From contig JAKUCV010003327.1 in NCBI GenBank assembly GCA_028386065.3, forward strand, positions 1 through 64,000: a DNA stretch of 64,000 nucleotides. Direction: 5' to 3'. The position numbers and the translations under genes were made by a program. Each line of letters begins with the position of its first letter. Within the stretch, counting starts at the first letter, position 1. This DNA is from Turnera subulata. Taxonomy: Eukaryota > Streptophyta > Magnoliopsida > Malpighiales > Passifloraceae. The notes beneath the pieces are model-generated. The model was given only the letters and a program-made list of their open reading frames with translations. It ran no database searches and had not been told where the DNA came from. Positions 47,942 through 59,484 of the stretch are shown one piece after another.

Positions 47942-48800
47942 CTACTCCGGCATTTCTGTATATGTAAGATCCTCTGCAACCTCAACATCTACTGTGGTAA
48001 CCACATGGCTCGGATCTGATCTGTACCTCCTCAACATGTAAACATGAAACACATCATGAATCCGTGACAACTCCTCTGGTAAAGACAATCTGTACGCCAA
48101 GGGTCCAACCCTTTCTTTGATCTCATACGGCCCGATGTACCTGGGACTCAGCTTCCCTCTCTTTCTGAGCCTAATCACACCCTTCCAAGGTGTTACTCTG
48201 AGGAAAACCTTCTCACCAACATTGTACTCCATCTCACATCGGTGTTTGTCGGCGTAGCTCTTCTGCCGATCCTGAGCAGCTCTCATACACTGTCTCACTG
48301 TCTGGATCTTGTCCACTGTCTGTTGAACTAAATCCGGTCCGACGATCAGTCTTATACTTTCTTCATCCCAACACACTGGACTTCTACACTTCCTTCCATA
48401 AAGAGCCTCAAAAGGTAGCATACCAATGCTGGAATGGTAGCCGTTGTTATAAGCAAACTCAACCAAGGGTAGATACTCATCCCAACTCCCACTGAAGTTA
48501 AGTGCACAAGCCCTTAGCATATCCTCCAGTGTCTGAATAGTCCTCTCTGATTGTCCATCTGTCTGAGGATGAAAAGCAGTGCTAAAGCTCAACTTAGTCC
48601 CTAGCGCTGCTTGTAAGTTCTTTCAGAAACGTGATGTGAACCTCGGATCCCTGTCTGAGACTATAGACTTTGGAATCCCATGTAGTCTCACAACCTCAGC
48701 AACATACTTAGCTACACCCTTCTTCATACGAGGCCACCAGAAGTGACTCTCAAATTCTGATACATCTTGGTGCTTTCAGGATGCATTGCATATGGCGTCG
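47942..48800 (-). pseudogene. Integrase, internally deleted
   Basis: The longest frame (48592-47942) has FHPQTDGQSERTIQTLEDML, RKCRSPVCWDE and the GPY/F-like GPYEIKERVGPLAYRLSLP. Upstream, in shifted frames, are remnants of the zinc-binding region ([20 protein letters not shown]) joined directly to [18 protein letters not shown]. The sequence normally between these, including the first catalytic Asp, is missing. It is therefore not functional. Confidence 0.85.
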
Positions 48801-49084
48801 TATGACCTTCTTCTAGGATCTGACTACGTAGATTACTGACATTGAGTACACACACCCGTTCCCCAATCATCAGTGCTCCATCATCAGCTATATGGAACTT
48901 GTCCTTTTTTCACTCCTTACTCCTTCTTTAAGCCTGACCAGGTCAGAATCTCCATCTTGTAACTCCACTATCCATCCTTTTAGATTAGACTTGACACTCA
49001 TGTGTGCCAGTAAAGCTCATGTATCATCCACTGTCAATCCGACTCCCAACTTTCTTAACTCGATAAGTGAGAGCATCGAGTAAC

Positions 49085-49544
49085 TGGTGGAAGTATCCTC
49101 CGGTTGTCTCCGGCTCAAGGCATCAGCTACTACATTAGCTTTCCCAGGGTGATACTCGATAGTACAGTCATAATCATTAAGTAACTCAACCCAACATCTC
49201 TATCGTTGGTTAAGCTCCTTCTGAGTTATGATGTACTTATGACTCTTGTGGTCAGTGAAGATTCGACACTTCTCTCCAAATAAGTAGTGTCTCCAAATCT
49301 TCAAAGCCAAGATCACAACTGCCATCTCCAGATCATGCGTCAGATAATTCTTCTCATGAGTCCTCAACTGCCTAGAGATGTAGGTAATCACCCGTCCTTT
49401 TTGCATCAGTACGGCTCCTAGACCAAGTCTCGATGCATCACATAACAACACATACTCAGCACCAGGCTGCGGTACTGTCAAAACCGATACTGTGGTCAGC
49501 TTCCTTTTAAGCTCCTCAAAACTGTGCTGACATTTCGGCTCCAA
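49085..49544 (-). pseudogene. RNase H domain of the Gypsy element
   Basis: [20 protein letters not shown] carries the first catalytic Asp, and IFTDHKS the later one. The frame stops after KELNQR (49200), but reading on in frame gives [20 protein letters not shown] and ADALSRR, so one stop codon interrupts it. It is one frameshift away from the reverse transcriptase frame. Confidence 0.85.
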
Positions 49545-50644
49545 ACAAATGCCTGTTTCTTCCTTAATAGCTTGGTCATGGGACTAGCTATCAAAGAAAA
49601 ACCTTCGATCAACCTCCGATAGTATCCTGCAAGTCCAAGAAAACTTCCGACTTCGGATACATTCTTAGGTGGTTCCCACTCCAACACGGCCTTTACTTTG
49701 GCAGGGTCAACCTTTATTCCATCCCCGGATACAACATGTCCAAGGAATGCAACTTCTTCAAGCCGGAACTCGCACTTGCTGAACTTGGCATACAACTCTT
49801 TCTCTCGCAACCTCTGCAGTTCTACCCTCAGGTTCTCTTCATGTTCTTCCCTATTGTTGGAGTATATCAGAATATCATCGATCAAGACTACCACAAACTT
49901 ATCCAAGAACTCGTTCAGAACCAAGTGCATCAAGCACATAAAAACAGCAGGTGCATTAGTCAAGCCAAAAGGATCCACTGTGAACTCAAAGTGACCATAC
50001 CGAGTGCGAAAGGCTGTCTTCGGTATGTCCTTCTCTGCAATCTTGACTTGGTGATATCCAGACCGAAGATCAATCTTGGAAAACACGGTAGCTCCCTGTA
50101 GCTGATCAAAAAGATCATCAATCCTGGGAAGCGGATACTTGTTCTTCACTGTCACTTTGTTCAACTGGCGGTAGTCCACACACATCCGCAAACTGCCATC
50201 CTTCTTCTTCACAAAGAGGACTGGTGATCCCCAAGGTGAAGTACTGGGTCTGATGAAACCCTTCTCAAGCAGCTCATCTAATTGTTTCTTCAACTCCTGG
50301 AGTTCTGTCGGTGCCATCGAGATAGGTGTCACTCCCGGCATCAAGTCGATGGTGTACTCAACTTCTCTGTCAGGTGGCAATCCTGGCAAATCCTCCGGAA
50401 ACACATCTAGAAACTCTCTGACAACTATGATGTCTCCCAAAACCGGAGTCTGAACGTCTTCGCCCTTGAAATGAGTCAACAAGGCATCTGGACCATGCGG
50501 CTTCATTCCGACATCCTGGTTAGTAGAGATACTACACGTAGTAGCAGCTCTCCCAGTACCTGTCAACAAAATCTTATGTCCACCTTCGGAAGTCAACAAC
50601 ACTTCCTTGGTCCGACAGTTTACCAAAGCACTGTACCTCGACAA
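49496..50644 (-). pseudogene. Reverse transcriptase of the Gypsy element
   Basis: An open frame of 382 codons covers the protease-RT linker and the whole RT palm. [46 protein letters not shown], the active-site [11 protein letters not shown] and [15 protein letters not shown] are all visible. The domain itself is intact. It is cut off upstream by a stop in the linker (a GMD-stop-LSRYSA context near 50645) and downstream by the shift into RNase H. Confidence 0.9.
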
Positions 50645-50737
50645 CTAATCCATCCCCAGAATAATATTGAAACCTCCCATGTTCATCACAACCAATCGTG
50701 CAAGAAAGACCTCACTATCGTACGAAAGAGAAACGTC

Positions 50738-51010
50738 TCAGCACACATGAGTTAACCTGACCACTATACCCGCAGGTAACCTAACCCTCATCGGACAAGT
50801 TAAATTCTCTTTCTTACCACTATGTTGTATAGCAAAACCTTGAGCGATAAAAGAATGTGTGGCACCAGGATCTATCAAACTGTATGCAATATAACCAAAA
50901 ACTGTAAAGGTACCTGCGATGACATCGATATCTAGGTGACTTCCAGCATGCTGATTCCCTCCAACCGGATCCATTCGTCTTACCCTATATGAGAATGTAT
51001 ATGCATGCAT
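50738..51010 (-). pseudogene. Retropepsin-like protease of the Gypsy element
   Basis: The frame holds SLIDPGATHSFIA, the aspartic protease active-site region. The usual D-S/T-G is D-P-G here, a change expected to impair catalysis. A premature stop ends the frame at 50738. No gag frame lies upstream. Confidence 0.75.
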
Positions 51011-51089
51011 ATTATACTAACTCATGACAGACTATGCACAAATGATCACAGCAACACCCAAGGACCTACTGCCCGCTCCGCTACCAAAC

Positions 51090-54000
51090 TGAAGCGCCCC
51101 GACCCGTATTTACCGTAACACAGTAAACACGTGCCGAAACTATTCATATTAATAGAACAGACAGTACAACGTGCAAATATTATACAACAGTAATCCATCA
51201 AATACAACTGTCACCCACACCCGGGGACCATTATTCAATCCAAACACAGTGCTCAACAGCAGCAGCAGATAGTATCAGTAATACATATCACAGGAATTCA
51301 GCAATATAGCATCATATATCACACAGCAGCGGAAGACTTATGCACATGCAGCGGAGGTATGGATCCGGAGTCAGGCGGAGAAGAAAGCAGCAGCCATCGA
51401 ACAACGTACCTGAACTACGAAACAACTTAACCTACGGGATGAAACCCCGCAGGCAAGGGGTGAGTCCGAGGTGCTCACCGACGAAGGATAAACAGTGATA
51501 TGCAAGCAACCGTAATACTCAAAAGCAATCACAAACAAGTAATACCATATCACAATAACTGAGCCAAGGCCAAAAGAATATTTATTAATATTACCAATTT
51601 TATCTTCCGGGCCCCCGTCACTGGACAAGCTAGGGTCGTACCTGGTTATCAATTAATTCCGGATGCTAGGTCAAAAAAAACCAATCCACATCTCAAAACC
51701 CGGATATTTGGTATATCCAAACCACTGGGTATTCGGTATACCCCAACCTCAGGCAACATGCCAACCGGATATTCGGCATATCCGAGCCACTGGGTATTTG
51801 GTATACCCTAACCACAGGCAACAAGCCAAACGGATATTCGGCATATCCGAGCCACTGGGTATTTGGTATACCCTAACCACAGGCAACAATCCAAACGGAT
51901 ATTCGGCATATCCGAGCCACTGGGTATTTGGTATACCCTAACCTCAGGCAAAAGCCAAACAAACCAAGTAACCGACCATAGCATCCCAAAAATTAATTTT
52001 CAAACCATCGGGTCGTACCACTACTTTCCACATGACAATTATATCATCATCTCAAATCAATTCCAATTTCATATACCAATTTCCTTTTCTCAATTTTCCA
52101 CAGTTAATAGTTCAACATCAATCTCAGCATATTATCCACAGAACCAAAATCACAGCCCAATGGCAACAATAATATCCACAGCAGTTAAGCAGTCAACAAT
52201 TAACAATTCAGCAGTTCAATCGAACAACAAAGCACACAAGGTATTACAGGCAACATAACAAGGGTTATCCATCCTCACCTTAGCCGATATTCAATTATGG
52301 AATTGTCCAGCAAGTTCCAAGTCCGTTTCCTCAGCAAATTGCTCGTTATCAACTCCTATATCAATCAAATAGTATGCACACATAAGATGGTATGCAGATG
52401 TCATACTAATACTATGTACCGAAATTAAATATAATCTCGGCTNNNNNNNNNNNNNNNNNNNNNNNNNNNNNNNNNNNNNNNNNNNNNNNNNNNNNNNNNN
52501 NNNNNNNNNNNNNNNNNNNNNNNNNNNNNNNNNNNNNNNNNNNNNNNNNNNNNNNNNNNNNNNNNNNNNNNNNNNNNNNNNNNNNNNNNNNNNNGTTTCC
52601 TCAGCAAATTGCTCGTTATCAACTCCTATATCAATCAAATAGTATGCACACATAAGATGGTATGCAGATGTCATACTAATACTATGTACCGAAATTAAAT
52701 ATAATCTCGGCTCGGTACTCCCCCGGATTAATTTTTCCATTATCATCGTCATTTACCATTTACTACCAAGTGTCAAATTATTACCATACTTGTTCTTACT
52801 TCCGGATATTATCCCGGTATACTTGGATCTTATTTTTCCCGAATATTTCTCTGGCATCATTTACATATATATATTTTCCAAAACATTTCCATATTCAAAA
52901 TATCAATTATTTCTTAGCTTATATTTTCCCAAAATTCCATAATTAATTTTCAAAACATATATATCCAGGTTTTATCTTTATTTCTTAGTATTATTATTTT
53001 ATTATTACTTATTAGACTCGGACTGGGCCTGATTGGTACTGTTCAGCCTATTGCACAGTGCCCAGAAGGCCCATGCAGCAAGCCCAACAAACCAAACAGC
53101 CAAGCCCAGCGAGTCAAGCAGCCCAACGAACCAACCAAAGCCCAGCTCATGCAACCAAGCCCAACCAAACAACCAATTCAGCCCAACATTTCACAAACCC
53201 AGCACACCAACCCGTTACCAACACGGGTCAACTGTGACCCGAACCCTCAAAACCGGGTCACAGCTCACCTTCAATCTTGCAGAGGCGGCGGCATCATGGA
53301 ACGGCGAGCAACGAAGCGGCGGCTACACGGCGAGACGCTGGGCGACAAGCTGCAGGCGGGAACAACACAGCGGTGGCGTGTCGCGATGAAGGGAAAGACG
53401 CGAGCTCTTCGGCGTCGGATCTGCAGGCTCGGCGACGGGCTCCTCGGCGACAAGGCGAAGGCGACAACTCGGGGTGGAGGAGGAAAAGGAGAAGGAAAGA
53501 GGAAGGAGAGAGGAGATGGTGACGAGGTGGTGGAGGCTCGGTCGGTGGCTCAAGGCGGCGGGGTGGCTCGGGTGTTGTTGTGTTTGGCCGGAAAAAGAAA
53601 GAAAGAAAAAGAGAAGAAGATGGGTGACGTGGCGTATATGCTGGGTTGGTTGTTGTTGTTTTTTTTTTTTACAAGTTTCTAAGGTTGCAGAAGAAAGCTA
53701 GGCAGAGGAGAAAAATGAAGAGAAGTATGATGATAGAGGCGATGAGGTGCACTAGGCAGGCAGAAGAAAAAATAGTTTTATAGGAAGCAAAATCACTGAT
53801 AAGTCACAAGTGTAATAAGTAGTTCACAGGCTGAATAGGAAAAAGACGGCTGAATAATTGAACTTCAATTATGTGGTTACTATGCTGCATGTGAAGTGTG
53901 TCCCACCTGGACCAGAAAATATCCCATATACCCACTTACCTTTATTTCTGGTCCGATAACTCAAGGACAAACCCGACTTTTTCGAAGATTCCTGGACCCG

Positions 54001-54186
54001 GAAAAATCCCAACTTCGGTCCGTAAAATCCGCAGAAAAATCCCGAGCGTGGGACAAGGCTCGGTTTCAGAATCCAAAGCTCGATTTACCATAATTTAATT
54101 ACCCAAGATTAAAAATCAATGGTAAATTACTGTAAATTAACTTAAACAGTACCGGTAAAAATGAAATTTTTACCTGGGCTGTTACA
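51090..54186 (-). repeat. 5' LTR of the Gypsy element
   Basis: 3,097 bp including an N gap and a duplicated 118-bp flank. It has four units of the paired-palindrome array (about 51697-51955) against three in the other LTR. Confidence 0.9.
52443..52594. other. Assembly gap (152 N) with duplicated flanks
   Basis: The sequence before the gap (52325-52442) is repeated, apparently identically, directly after it (52595-52712). This is the pattern of two overlapping contig ends placed side by side. Confidence 0.95.
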
Positions 54187-54340
54187 CGAAAGTTAATATT
54201 TTATTTTTTTGAAAAAAAATAGAAAACAAATTGGCACTAACAGTGATTGTAAAAAAAATAAAAGAATAAAAAGAATAAATGATTTATTTTAGAAAAATAG
54301 TTTTTGAAAAATTAAATAAAAAAATAAAAATGATCCTAAC

Positions 54341-54516
54341 CTACGGGCCCTATACGACACGTGTCAATACTATAGTGACCCACCGGTTATAGAGGGTAAA
54401 AAGGACAACATAGCCCGGTAAATTGAGAGTTCAGGGACACCATGAGTGAAATTAAACGAAGAGGGACAACAAATGCAAAATTGATAAAGTGTAAGGACAA
54501 AAAAAACTATTTACTC
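54341..54516 (-). repeat. Right terminal inverted repeat of the Mutator-like element
   Basis: Inverted copy of 44252-44427, ending CTATTTACTC, followed by the 10-bp duplication. Confidence 0.88.
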
Positions 54517-54641
54517 ATATATTTTCTGGTATATAATTTTGAAAAAAAATTATATATTTACTTTTAGAAAATTATGGTCAATTTAATTCTTGTATTTTGA
54601 GGATAATATAAATATATATACATGGGTAAATAATTAAGTTA

Positions 54642-57380
54642 TGAAGCGCCCCGACCCGTATTTACCGTAACACAGTAAACACGTGCCGAAACTATTCACA
54701 AGGATAGAACAGACAGTACAACGTGCAAATATTATACAACAGCAAACCATCAAATACATCTGTTACCCACACTTGGGGACCATTATTCAATCCAAACACA
54801 GTGCTCTCAGCGGCAGCAGATAGTATCAGTAATATACATATCACAGGTAATCAGCAATACAGCAATATAAGCAATAGAATAGCAGCGGAAGACTTATGCA
54901 CATGCATCGGTGGTATGGATCCGGAGTCAGGTGGAGAAGAAAGCAGCAGCCATCGAACGTCGTTCCTGTACTACGGAAGCAACTTATCCTACGGGATGAA
55001 ACCCCGCAGGCGAGGGGTGAGTCCGAAGTGCTCACCGACCAAGGATAAACAGTGATATGCAAGCAACCGTAATACTTAAAAGCAAACACAGATAAGCAAC
55101 AACATATCTCAACAACTGAACCAAGGCCAAAAGAATGCTTAATTATTATTACCAGTTTTATCTTCCGGGCCCCCGTCACTGGGCAAGCTAGGGTCGTACC
55201 TGGTAATCAATTAATTCCGGATGCTAGGTCAAAAACCAATCCTCATATCAGAACAACCGGATATTCAGCATATCCGAGCCACCGCGGATATTCGGCATAT
55301 CCGAGCCACTGGGTATTCGGTATACCCCAACCCCAGGCGACGTCATGCCAACCAGAGATTCGGCATATCTGAGCCACTGCGGATATTCGGCATATCCGAG
55401 CCACCGTGGATATTTGGCATATCCGAGCCACTGGGTATTCGGTATACCCTAACCACAGGCATGACGGGCCAAGCAAACCAAGTAACCGACCATAGCATTC
55501 CAAAATTAATTTCAAACCATCGGGTCGTACCACTACTTTCCACATGACAATTATATCAACAACTCGAATCAATTCCAATTCCAATTTCCAATTCCTTTTT
55601 CTCAATTTCCACAGTCAACAGTTCAACATCAATCTCAGCATAATATCCACGGAATCAATAACACAGTTCAAAAGCAACAATAATATCCATAGCAGATATT
55701 CAGCCAACAATCCACAATTCAGCAGTTCAATCGAACAACAAAGCACACAAAGTATTACAGGCAACATAACAAGGGTTATCCATCCTCACCTTAGCCGATA
55801 TCAACTATGAAATTGTTCAGCAAGTTCCAAGTCCGGTTCCTCAGCAAATTGCTCGTTGTCAACTCTTATATCAATCAATAATATGCACATATAAGATGGT
55901 ATGCAAATGTTATGCTAATACTGTATACCGTATTATAAACTCGGCTCTGTTACTCTCCCGGATTATTTCTCCATTATTATCATCATTCACCATTTATGTC
56001 AAGTGTCAAAAATACCCTTCTATACTTATTCCTATACCCGGGTACTATTCCGGTATTTTATTACCTTGTTAATACCCTTTCCAAAATTTATTCCCTAAGT
56101 ATGTACTTTCCAAAATATTATTTCTTCAATTATATTTATTATTATTTTTTTCCTTCCATATGTTATATACCATATGTTTTTCCAAAATTAATTTTCCCTC
56201 CATTATATTTTTCCAGATTTATTTCTCTTCCTATTTGTATTTCTTTTTTTTTAAATTCGGACTGGGCTTAAACCATCAATTCATTAACTTAACTCATCTC
56301 TAAAACCCAGCCCACTAACTAACCCATACCCAAGCCCAAGCTGTCCAAACCCAACCTTTCAGCCCAACATCTCACAAACCCAGCACCCAACCCGTTACCA
56401 ACACGGGTCAACCCGCAACCCACATCTCGCATCTGGGTCGAGTCTCTACAAAACGGGTCGGGCTCACCTTGCTTGCAGAGGTGGCGGCGTGGCGACGCAA
56501 GGGCGGCGGACGAGCTGGACGTCAAGGCGAGGGCGACAGCAGGACGGGGTGGCGACGGTGATGGCGTGCCGCGGCGGTCTGCAGGCGGCGGTTGCAGGTG
56601 GTGTCCGTCGGGTCGTGGCGAAGAGGGGAAGAGGAGACGCGGGCTCGGGTCGCGCGATCTGCAGGCGACGGCGTCGAGCTCCTCGGGGCAACGTCTGGAC
56701 TGCGGAAACTCGAGGAGGGGAGGAGAAGAAGAGGTGGTTGGTGGTGTCCGGTGGTGCTTGGCCGGCGGTGAAGGAAAAGAAGAAAAAGAAAAGAAAAGAG
56801 GAAGGAGGAGAGGTGGGTGACGTGGCGGTGGTGTGTGTTGTTTTTTTTTTTTTTCTTTTCCTAATTTTTCCTGGTTTTAGACAGTTTGTAGGGAAGTAAA
56901 CGATGGTGTTTGCAGGGAGAAGAGGAAGATGAGGATGATGATGGTGTACTGAGAGGGTAGGAAAACATAGTTTTATGGGCAACAAAATTCACTGGTTAAT
57001 CACAAGTGGAATAGGTAGTTCACAGGCTGAATAGGAATTGGTGGCTGAATAATTGAACTTCAATTATGCAGTTACTATGCTGCATGTAAAGTGTGGCCCA
57101 CCTGGACCAGAAAATATCCGGTATACCCACTTATCTTATCTCTGGTCCGTTAATTCGAGAATAAACCCGGTTTTTCTGAAGATTCCCGGACCCGGAAAAA
57201 TCCCAACTTCGGTCCGTAAAATCCGCAGAAAAATCCCGAGCGTAGGACAAGGCTCGGTTTCAGAATTCAAGGCTCAATTTACCATAATTTAATTACCCAA
57301 GATTAAAAATCAACGGTAAATTACTGTACATTAACTTAAACAGTCCCGGTAAAAATGAAATTTTTACCTGGGCTGTTACA
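54642..57380 (-). mobile_element. Solo LTR of the long-LTR Gypsy family, nested in the host LTR
   Basis: On the + strand it begins TGAAGCGCCCCGACCCGTAT and ends CCTGGGCTGTTACA, flanked by AGTTA (54637-54641 and 57381-57385). It is 2,739 bp long with no interior. It is closest to the LTRs of the Gypsy element at 45576-54186. A GC-rich block ends in a donor-like GTGAGC (- strand, near 56466), the possible mini-exon is near 55790-55866, and the palindrome array is at 55250-55460. Confidence 0.92.
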
Positions 57381-57984
57381 AGTTATGTTTTGGAGAAAAA
57401 CTATTATTAATTGGAAAAATATATATATTCCATGAAATTAATTTCTGGAAATTTAATATTTGTATTATTTTCTCTAGAAAATTATGGTTGAGGAATATAT
57501 ATATATGTACTTTGAAAACTAAAGGTAATTATATTTTCTGTTCTGAAAATTATAAATATGTTATTATTTTTCTGGAAAAATTATGGTGATTATAATTTTG
57601 GAAATTATACTTACTTTATGAAAATATATTTTGAAAAGAGTTTTAATTAAAGTATGATACCGAAAATTATATTCGGATATACGTACGGTATAATATTTTC
57701 GGTAAAAGATGATAATAAAAATGTGAACCGGGATGGGATTATTTCGCAGTATTGGCATCATAGCATACCGATTATGTGCATTTATGTGTATATATGGTTT
57801 TGTTGTATAGGTTTGGATATCGGGCAGTTTCCTGAGGAGCCGGCGTCGGACCGGTCATTGTTTCCGGATTTGAGTAATCGGCCAAGGTGAGGATGGATTT
57901 CCTTCAATATGTGCCTGTATTACTCGGTTATTGTGCTTGATGTTTATTGCACTGTTGATGATTGCATTTGTTGTGATTGTTGTC

Positions 57985-58361
57985 GGGATGTTTATCCCAG
58001 TATTTTGATTTGGTATTTTATTTTTGGGATGTTTATCCCCGTGTTGATTTTCTGTGTCTTTTGGTTCAAAGTATAAAATAGATTAATAATAAATTGTGAT
58101 AAGGATGTCGATCCTTGATTTTGGATAGGGATGTCTATCCCGGGATTTTGGTTAGGGATGTCGATCCCTGTGATTTGATTTTGATGACGATAATATAATT
58201 GTCGCGTGATAAGTAGTGGTACGACTCGTTGGTTTAAGACTGTTTCGTGGTGGCCATGACCTGGGTTACTTATGATAAGCATGTCTATGCTTGGGATGTC
58301 TATCCCGTGATTATTTTTGGGATGTCTATCCCTGGGTTCGTATTTTTGGGATGTCGATCCC
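57985..58361 (+). repeat. Array of nine mini-palindromes with centre GTCG/GTCT/GTTT
   Basis: Copies include GGGATGTTTATCCC (57985, 58026), AAGGATGTCGATCCTT (58101), GGGATGTCTATCCC (58128, 58293, 58319), AGGGATGTCGATCCCT (58154), AAGCATGTCTATGCTT (58277) and GGGATGTCGATCCC (58348). In the copy at 58277 both arms have changed so that pairing is kept. Confidence 0.92.
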
Positions 58362-58951
58362 TGGGTTCTCTGGATTTGGTCTGGCACCCGGAATGTGTTG
58401 ATAACCAGGTCTGACCTCTAGTTTATCTGTGACGGGGTCCGGAAAGATAAAACTGGAAAATTGGATTTTATTGAGTCTTTTCGGTTTTGGACCGGTTTTG
58501 GGTCTTGTCTTTCGATTTGGTGTATTTTGGTGGATTTTACTTGTTTTCGACTTGAGTAATTTTATTGTGCATATTGATTGTCTTTCCTTCGTCGGTGAGC
58601 ACTTCGGACTCACCCCTCACCTGCGGGCTTTCATCCCGTAGGATGGATTATTTGTGGTACAGGATTGGTGCATTCTAGACAGGCTGCGGCGTTATCCCTT
58701 GGACAGGGCTCGGATCCATAGTTTGCATCAGTGACGCATGTAGTGTTTTGTGAGTTGTTAAGTCTTCCGTTGTGCATTGTTTTGTTATTATTGGGCCATT
58801 GGGCCGGTTGAGTTATTATTGTTGTTTTTATTATGGGCTGTTGAGCCCGGATATCTGTTGTATACACTGTATGCTGGGCTTTGTTGGGTTGGGTTGTTAC
58901 AGTTCCGGCACGTGTTTACTATGTACGGTAAATACGGGTCGGGGCGTTTCA

Positions 58952-59484
58952 GCAGAGCTTTTCTTTTATTTTTTAAAATTTATTTCATTTTAAACTATAA
59001 AATTCAAATACAAGGCTAAAAAGTAAAAGAATACGGCCATAGAAATATTTTGAATAAATCCAATGTATTAATCATTCAAATATTGAATAGGAGCAATGCT
59101 AACATAAAAAAAAAAAAGTAATAAAACAATTAACTTTGAAAATAATGCTTCATACCCGTGTAAGAAATTAAAAAAAACTAATTTTGAAAATAATGCTTTT
59201 GCAAGATGTGTAAAAAAACTATTTTGAAACTAATGCCTTAGTAATGTGTACTCCTTCATTCCTCAAAAAAAAAAATGTATACTCCCTCACGTTTCTCTTT
59301 TAACTAAAATAACATAGATTCTAGGGAGAACAATGACATTTAATTATATATATTAGGGTTAAAGACTCAAAATTTTGAGATTTCGAATTTTGCGTTTGTA
59401 ATAGGGTTTGATTGGAATTTAACAAACTTAGCATTTGGGATTTTCCTTTGCATGTTCATTTGGTCACAACTCACAAGGCTAAAG
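58952..59484. other. AT-rich intergenic DNA left of the LINE
   Basis: No gene is seen. It ends in the 17-bp LINE target duplication AACTCACAAGGCTAAAG (59468-59484). Confidence 0.6.

Larger units (their letters stand above)
45576..54186 (-). mobile_element. Ty3/Gypsy chromovirus (Tekay/Del-like), complete by ends but defective
   Basis: LTRs at 45576-47756 and 51090-54186 are flanked by CGAAA (45571-45575 and 54187-54191). On the - strand the order is 5' LTR (51090-54186), a primer-binding-like TGGTAGCGGAGC, protease, reverse transcriptase, RNase H, integrase, chromodomain, and the end motif TTTCGGGGACGAAATTC before the 3' LTR. Gag is absent: only about 80 bp separate the 5' LTR from the protease frame. 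Stops and shifts break pol, and the integrase has an internal deletion. LTR pairs differ at about 2 percent of compared sites (3 in about 140), so insertion was fairly recent. It inserted inside the Mutator-like element. Confidence 0.92.
44252..54516. mobile_element. Mutator-like element, non-autonomous, interrupted by a Gypsy element
   Basis: Terminal inverted repeats of about 176 bp (44252-44427 and 54341-54516) begin GAGTAAATAG and share CCCTCTTCGTTTAATTTCAC. The 10-bp duplication ATATATTTTC flanks it (44242-44251 and 54517-54526). Long TIRs with a 9-11-bp target duplication are typical of Mutator-like elements. Without the inserted Gypsy element (45576-54186) it is only about 1.65 kb and has no transposase. 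The left arm holds coding-like, GC3-rich fragments (44785-45065 and 45362-45515), as in Pack-MULEs. Confidence 0.88.
43149..58951 (+). mobile_element. Solo LTR split by nested insertions (host of the nest)
   Basis: The left end TGTAATAGCCCGGGTAAAAA at 43149 and the right end GGGTCGGGGCGTTTCA at 58951 are flanked by GCAGA (43144-43148 and 58952-58956). Removing the Mutator-like element (44252-54516), the inner solo LTR (54642-57380) and their duplications leaves about 2.78 kb, the same length as the intact solo LTR at 20914-23638, to which it is the closest relative. Pieces of this LTR are 43149-44251, 54527-54641 and 57386-58951. TATAAAA is at 43476, the purine tract at 43481-43736 and the palindrome array at 57985-58361. 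Confidence 0.9.

Noticed and set aside
49698..50101. + strand frames opposite the reverse transcriptase
   Set aside because: They are antisense shadows of the conserved - strand RT domain.
52291..52752. Frame through the second N gap
   Set aside because: Its middle is unknown bases and its two ends are the duplicated gap flanks.
56464..56985. 173-codon - strand frame in the nested solo LTR
   Set aside because: Low-complexity leader sequence of the LTR, possibly transcribed, but with no sign of a conserved protein.
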